33,838 nt of DNA from NCBI GenBank assembly GCA_910580205.1, contig CAJTVP010000020.1, positions 1 to 33,838 on the forward strand, given 5' to 3'. A program made the position numbers and the translations under genes. Positions 30,347-33,838 of this stretch are shown in pieces. The notes below the pieces were generated by a model, which saw nothing but the letters and a program-made list of their open reading frames with translations, made no database searches and had not been told where the DNA came from. Each line of letters starts with the position of its first letter. Within the stretch, counting starts at the first letter, position 1. This stretch comes from an uncultured Eggerthellaceae bacterium (GTDB taxonomy: Bacteria > Actinomycetota > Coriobacteriia > Coriobacteriales > Eggerthellaceae).

Positions 30347-31753
30347 TTAGAAGATGCCCGTCTTCGGAGAAGTGGTCCCCTTGTCGGCAGCCGTAGCGCT
30401 GTTGCCGTTGTCAGCAACGCCGTTGTCGGAGCCCTCATCGCCCGGCACGACCGGGGTCGGATTGTCGGGGTTCACCGGCTGATCCGGGTTCACCGGGATG
30501 TCCGGCACGTTCGGGTTGTCTGGGGTCTGACCTGCTGGAGCCACGGCGAAGGTGTATACCGTGTCCGGCACAACGCCGGTCATGGTGACGTTGCCGTCAG
30601 CATCGGAGGTCAGATCGCGGTACTTGCCCACGGGCTTGCCGTCAACGGTCTCAGTGTAGTACACGCGGACCATGCGGTTCGCAGCGCCCACGTTAGCCGT
30701 GATGGCAGGATTCGTGATGTCCTCAGCATTCGCTGCAGAGGTGACGGTCACGTTGAAGAACTTCGCATAATCGAAGGGGTTGTTCAACTGATCTGCCTTG
30801 TATGCGTCGCTCGCGTTGTTGGCAACGACGTCAGCGGAGATGGCCAGATTGCCAGCGTTCGCAGTTTCAGCAGCCTGATGCACGTCAGCAGTAGCCTGCG
30901 CAGACCAGTTCAGCTGGCCATTGCCCAGCATGGCCTTGGTGGCGCCAGTGGTGTAAACCAGCTCATAGCCATCAGTGGCATTGCCGCCCTTGCTCACGTT
31001 AGTGGTGGCATCAGCCGGCTGAACAGCGGTGTTCTCGTTAGCAAGCACGAACGTGATGGTGCCTGCATTCATGTTGTCACCAAGAGTCAGCGTGGCAACG
31101 CCATCCGTCACAGGGAGCTTCTCAACCACAGTCTGCTTGTTGCCGGCACCATCGGTGACGGTGTAGTAAGCGTAGCAGCTAACGCCTTCAGCGTTGGCAT
31201 CCACCGCATAAACAACCGTCACAGCTTCATCGGTCTTGAGACCAGAAGCATTCAGCTCATAGGTGTTCTTGGAGATGTAGTTGTCCTCAGAAGAAATGAG
31301 GTCTTTAGCCGCATCCTTGTCGAAGTTGCTATCGCCACCATTCTTCAGGACAAAATCATCGCTGCCATTCAGCACTTCTTCGAACGCAGCAGACGGAGCG
31401 GTGACCTCTTCGATGACCGGGCCGTTCTCAGCGATGGCTTCATTCAGCGCATCTTGATTCGCAAAGCCATCAGACACGTAATTGACCGTGACGTTAAGGT
31501 TATCAGACACGCCCAACTCTTCATTGTTGGCTGGCAGCACCGACACGCCGCTGTTGTCACCCTCAATGGTGGAGGTCACCTCGTTGGTAGTGCCGTTGAT
31601 CGTGGCGCTCGGCTCATCAGCCGCCACCATGATGCCGTCGCCTTGCGCAGCACCGTCGGGATCACCCGCGAATGCCAGCACAGGCATCGAAAGCGCAAGC
31701 GTCAATGCGCATGCTGACGCTATAGCCTTCTTTCCTACACTGCTCTTCTTCAT
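30347..31753 (-). CDS. Secreted surface protein ending in SPKTG, no hydrophobic tail
   Basis: Exported protein of 468 residues. A signal peptide (1-29, cleavage probably after AFA) leads to a long Asn/Asp/Thr/Ala-rich beta-type region, then a Pro/Asn/Asp-rich spacer (NPDQPVNPDNPTPVVPGD) like wall-spanning stalks, and the end TSPKTGIF. SPKTG is a sortase B-type motif, but the usual hydrophobic stretch and positive tail after it are missing, and no frame downstream encodes them. ATG 31753 is chosen because AAAGGAAGG precedes it. The sortase lies immediately downstream. Expression may vary through a G9 tract in the promoter. No enzymatic domain is recognised. Confidence 0.85.
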   Translation of the reverse strand: MKKSSVGKKAIASACALTLALSMPVLAFAGDPDGAAQGDGIMVAADEPSATINGTTNEVTSTIEGDNSGVSVLPANNEELGVSDNLNVTVNYVSDGFANQDALNEAIAENGPVIEEVTAPSAAFEEVLNGSDDFVLKNGGDSNFDKDAAKDLISSEDNYISKNTYELNASGLKTDEAVTVVYAVDANAEGVSCYAYYTVTDGAGNKQTVVEKLPVTDGVATLTLGDNMNAGTITFVLANENTAVQPADATTNVSKGGNATDGYELVYTTGATKAMLGNGQLNWSAQATADVHQAAETANAGNLAISADVVANNASDAYKADQLNNPFDYAKFFNVTVTSAANAEDITNPAITANVGAANRMVRVYYTETVDGKPVGKYRDLTSDADGNVTMTGVVPDTVYTFAVAPAGQTPDNPNVPDIPVNPDQPVNPDNPTPVVPGDEGSDNGVADNGNSATAADKGTTSPKTGIF

Positions 31754-31804
31754 GCTTGTCCTTCCTTTCGTTACTGCAGTAATCACTGCGAACATACGAA
31801 GGAC

Positions 31805-31831
31805 ACTTTAAACATGGAGGGGGGGGGTCAA
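31805..31831 (-). promoter_or_regulatory. Promoter of the surface protein with a C9/G9 spacer tract
   Basis: On the minus strand TTGACC (31826-31831) is followed by TAAAGT (31805-31810). A run of nine C (plus-strand G9, 31819-31827) starts in the -35 box and fills half the spacer, which is now 15 bp. Changing the run by one or two bases would bring the boxes to 16-17 bp. An A7 run lies just upstream. From 31839 to 31934 I see no gene. Confidence 0.5.
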
Positions 31832-31934
31832 GTTTTTTTAGGTTTCATTACGCGAGCGGCATCTCTAGTTCGGCGAACGGCATATATTTGCATTTTTGGC
31901 AAAATTATGCTACACGATTTTACAGGCTTGTTTC

Positions 31935-32540
31935 TCATTGCGCGACATCCGCAGCGCACTCCGAAACCGATGCGGATATCAGCTTGCGCAAATCCTCTAT
32001 TCCTGTGCCCGATTGAGCAGAGGTCAACACCATGGGCGTGCCCGGCGGCACTTGGAGCTTGCTCTTGATGCGCTGTTTCTGGTTGTTCGCCTTTTGTTTG
32101 GAGAGCTTGTCCGCCTTCGTGAGGGCGATGGCGAACGGAAGCCCCGCTTCCGTCAGGAAGCTCACCATGTTGTGATCCAATTCGCTGGGATCGTGACGGA
32201 TATCCACCAAGCTGACCACCAGCGCGAAAGCGCGATCCTGATTGAAGTAACCTTCGATCATGTCCGCCCAGCGGTCCAGTTCGCTTTTGGACACCTTCGC
32301 GTAGCCGTAACCCGGCAGGTCCACCAGGTCGATGCCGTCAACATCATAAAAGTTCACCGTGGCCGTCTTGCCGGGCGTGGACGAGACCTTCGCCAAGGAC
32401 TTGCGGAACATGAGCTTGTTCAGCAGGGAGGATTTGCCCACGTTGGAACGACCAGCGAACGAAACTTCCGGACGCACGCTCTCCGGCAGCTGCGCTTCCG
32501 TGCCGTAGGCCGCCTTGAACGCGGCTTTATGAAAGTTCAT
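31935..32540 (-). CDS. engB: Ribosome-biogenesis GTPase EngB (YsxC/YihA)
   Basis: Essential-type GTPase for assembly of the 50S subunit. The 201 residues show G1 AGRSNVGKSSLLN, the G2 threonines in STPGKTATVNFY, G3 DLPGYGYAKV, and G4 LTKADK, with TSAQSGTGI as G5. ATG 32540 follows GGGAAGGAG; the longer frame upstream has no ribosome site. It is read away from the Rpn gene with a 205-nt gap; 32541-32745 shows no gene, only a TTGACG without a matching -10 and a GATACC near the start. Confidence 0.96.
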   Translation of the reverse strand: MNFHKAAFKAAYGTEAQLPESVRPEVSFAGRSNVGKSSLLNKLMFRKSLAKVSSTPGKTATVNFYDVDGIDLVDLPGYGYAKVSKSELDRWADMIEGYFNQDRAFALVVSLVDIRHDPSELDHNMVSFLTEAGLPFAIALTKADKLSKQKANNQKQRIKSKLQVPPGTPMVLTSAQSGTGIEDLRKLISASVSECAADVAQ

Positions 32541-32745
32541 GGGGCTCCTTCCCGCGGGTCCTAGGCAGGGTATCACAGCTTCCACCTGGGCGCGTGGGAG
32601 CATGCGCCCCTACGTCAACCTGTTCTCTCATCATGAATAGCGGAGCAATGCGTCAGAACGACGGAGGGGCGGCTGCCCTCAGCCGACCAAGATCAAACCG
32701 AGTGCGCATTCTGAACGTCTTGAACCATGTTCTGATCGTGGAAAA

Positions 32746-33585
32746 CTACACTCCGTTTTCCACCATGAGACGAGAGAGGGCTTCTGGATCACTGGCGACG
32801 GGCTCCAGATCACTCAAACGGCCTTCTGAGATGAGCTTGGTGACGAGCGCCTCAAAACGACCACGCTCCTCGGCTTTTCCTTTTGCCTCACCTCGAACCT
32901 CGCCTGCTTCCTCGCCGGCAGCATAGCCTCTTTTCTCAGCCTGGCGAAGCTTCACCCTTTGATCCATCTCGATCGTCATGAACCCCATGGTCCGCTCCTT
33001 CCATGCTTCGTTGCCGTTCACGTCCCGGACGCGCTCGTCCAAGATGCGCGCAAGACACCCCTCAGCTCGGCCCGTATGGACGTATTCTAGCAGCTGGGAC
33101 AGAGGCGCGTCGTGCTCCTTGTCCCAAGCAGGCGCGTTCAGGGCCACCCAGCAGATCCCGTCGTCTATGACAAGGCCTTCGGCCTCTTTGCATCCGTGCT
33201 TCATCGTATAACGCGGAAGCCCGCGTCCGAACGGGTCATGATCGCAGATGAAGATGATGTAGCTCTCAGGAAGCCTGTCGTAATCTTCTCCTTCATTGAG
33301 AGCGCCGGTATCCATAGCGACCTGGTAATAGCGCATGCGGCGAACGAGATTCGGGTCGTAGACCGTCTGCATCTCTATGTCATAGACGGCACCACTGCCC
33401 TTGACGAACACATCCATCCGGACTCCCCTGCCTGAAAGGTACGGCTTCTCGAAGTGCTCGTCATCCGCGTATTCGATGCGATCGACCTCTATGCCGAGGA
33501 TGGCCTCCAGCATGAGCGCGCACACCTCCGGGTCGCGCACCACTTTGTCGAACATGGGCCAGTCTTTGATGGTGAGGTCTCTCAT
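32746..33585 (-). CDS. Rpn-family PD-(D/E)XK nuclease-like protein
   Basis: Protein of 279 residues of the recombination-promoting nuclease/putative transposase family (TIGR01784-like). The nuclease core has RMDVFVKGSGAVYDIEMQ, the D and ExQ pattern of the PD-(D/E)XK fold, followed by RRMRYYQVAMD. The C-terminal 80 residues are a charged helix (QAEKRGYAAGEEAGEVRGEA) typical of the family. I prefer ATG 33585, with AAAGGAAGG six bases upstream; ATG 33609 would add eight residues. RpnA-type proteins cut DNA and promote RecA-independent recombination, and they spread horizontally (family knowledge). It is the last intact gene before the tRNA fragment. Confidence 0.85.
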   Translation of the reverse strand: MRDLTIKDWPMFDKVVRDPEVCALMLEAILGIEVDRIEYADDEHFEKPYLSGRGVRMDVFVKGSGAVYDIEMQTVYDPNLVRRMRYYQVAMDTGALNEGEDYDRLPESYIIFICDHDPFGRGLPRYTMKHGCKEAEGLVIDDGICWVALNAPAWDKEHDAPLSQLLEYVHTGRAEGCLARILDERVRDVNGNEAWKERTMGFMTIEMDQRVKLRQAEKRGYAAGEEAGEVRGEAKGKAEERGRFEALVTKLISEGRLSDLEPVASDPEALSRLMVENGV

Positions 33586-33730
33586 GGGCATCCTTCCTTT
33601 CAGATTCATTGGATGCCCTTTATCTTGAGAACTGCGTCTTACGCTTCCTTATCGGAAGCGCACACACCTGCGAACATATCTTCGCTGCTGTTTCCTCACT
33701 CGTTCACCATTTTTCCAGGGGAGAGACATC

Positions 33731-33790
33731 ATGTTCCTGCGCGAATCAGTCACCGGATCGAACAGAATCAATCAGAAGAGACTCTCATAA
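33731..33790 (+). CDS. Very short frame before the tRNA fragment, possibly truncated
   Basis: ATG 33731 follows AGGGGAGA at good spacing and opens 19 codons beginning MFLRESV. It ends at a TAA inside the tRNA-Met fragment. It may be a gene start cut off by recombination at the tRNA scar, or chance. Otherwise 33610-33783 holds only the leader region of the Rpn gene. Confidence 0.2.
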   Translation: MFLRESVTGSNRINQKRLS

Positions 33791-33828
33791 CCCGGAGGTC
33801 GTTGGTTCAAATCCAGCCCCCGCGACCA
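33784..33828 (+). pseudogene. 3' half of an initiator-type tRNA-Met, likely att remnant
   Basis: Starts exactly at the anticodon loop (CTCATAA, anticodon CAT), continues with CCCGG, the variable loop, the T-arm GTTGG-TTCAAAT-CCAGC, the acceptor strand CCCCGCG, discriminator A and CCA. The matching 5' half (which should begin CGCGGGG) is absent: the bases before the loop do not pair with CCCGG, and no acceptor strand lies within 80 nt. Such 3' tRNA fragments are usual at the far end of elements inserted into tRNA genes. Confidence 0.8.
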
Positions 33829-33838
33829 AGAAACCGCA

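Noticed and set aside
1..33838. CRISPR array or phage structural genes
   Set aside because: No regularly spaced repeats and no capsid, tail, terminase or integrase motifs were found.

Overview
The window is a 33.8 kb piece of a GC-rich bacterial chromosome. I infer an anaerobic actinomycete of the Coriobacteriia (Eggerthellaceae-like). The grounds are an actinobacterial-type RpoB rifampicin region, a large stand-alone glucose-6-phosphate isomerase of the transaldolase-fusion type, a ferredoxin-domain aldo/keto reductase, a class B sortase with an SPKTG protein, and many GTG/TTG starts. No database search was possible, so the genus is left open.

Layout. 1-3.7 kb: the 5' three quarters of rpoB (runs off the left edge) and a LytTR response regulator. 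3.9-4.1 kb: tRNA-Leu(CAA). 4.2-10 kb: a visibly more A+T-rich accessory block on the minus strand (PH/GRAM-like + zinc ribbon, SPFH + SHOCT, zinc ribbon + membrane anchor, multi-pass membrane protein, coiled-coil protein) with a divergent XRE regulator. It resembles Bacillus ydjGHI-type membrane-stress loci. 9.9-13.9 kb: a MerR regulator, then pgi-nth. 13.9-22.1 kb: minus-strand housekeeping genes, in transcription order small membrane protein, trkH, lipoprotein, rsgA, SanA-like protein, metallophosphatase, then leuS and a second SanA-like protein. Several of these start inside the stop codon of the gene before. 22.2-24.6 kb: a HAD phosphatase and a YtcJ-like amidohydrolase. 24.7-28.8 kb: L-lactate dehydrogenase, TenA thiaminase II, an Fe-S aldo/keto reductase behind a MerR-type 19-bp-spacer promoter, and a REP-associated tyrosine transposase flanked by inverted copies of a REP-like 25-mer. 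28.9-31.8 kb: tRNA-Gly(CCC), class B sortase and a secreted SPKTG protein. 31.9-33.6 kb: EngB GTPase and an Rpn-family nuclease. The window ends in the 3' half of an initiator-type tRNA-Met without its 5' half, probably an integration scar.

Most interesting: (i) the membrane-associated island next to tRNA-Leu; (ii) the SPKTG surface protein, which sits beside its probable sortase, has a G9 tract between its promoter boxes and lacks a hydrophobic sorting tail; (iii) a REP-like unit that supplies the stop codon of the amidohydrolase and lies between 21-bp direct repeats; (iv) the tRNA-Met fragment at the right edge; (v) two promoters with the 19-bp spacer typical of MerR control.
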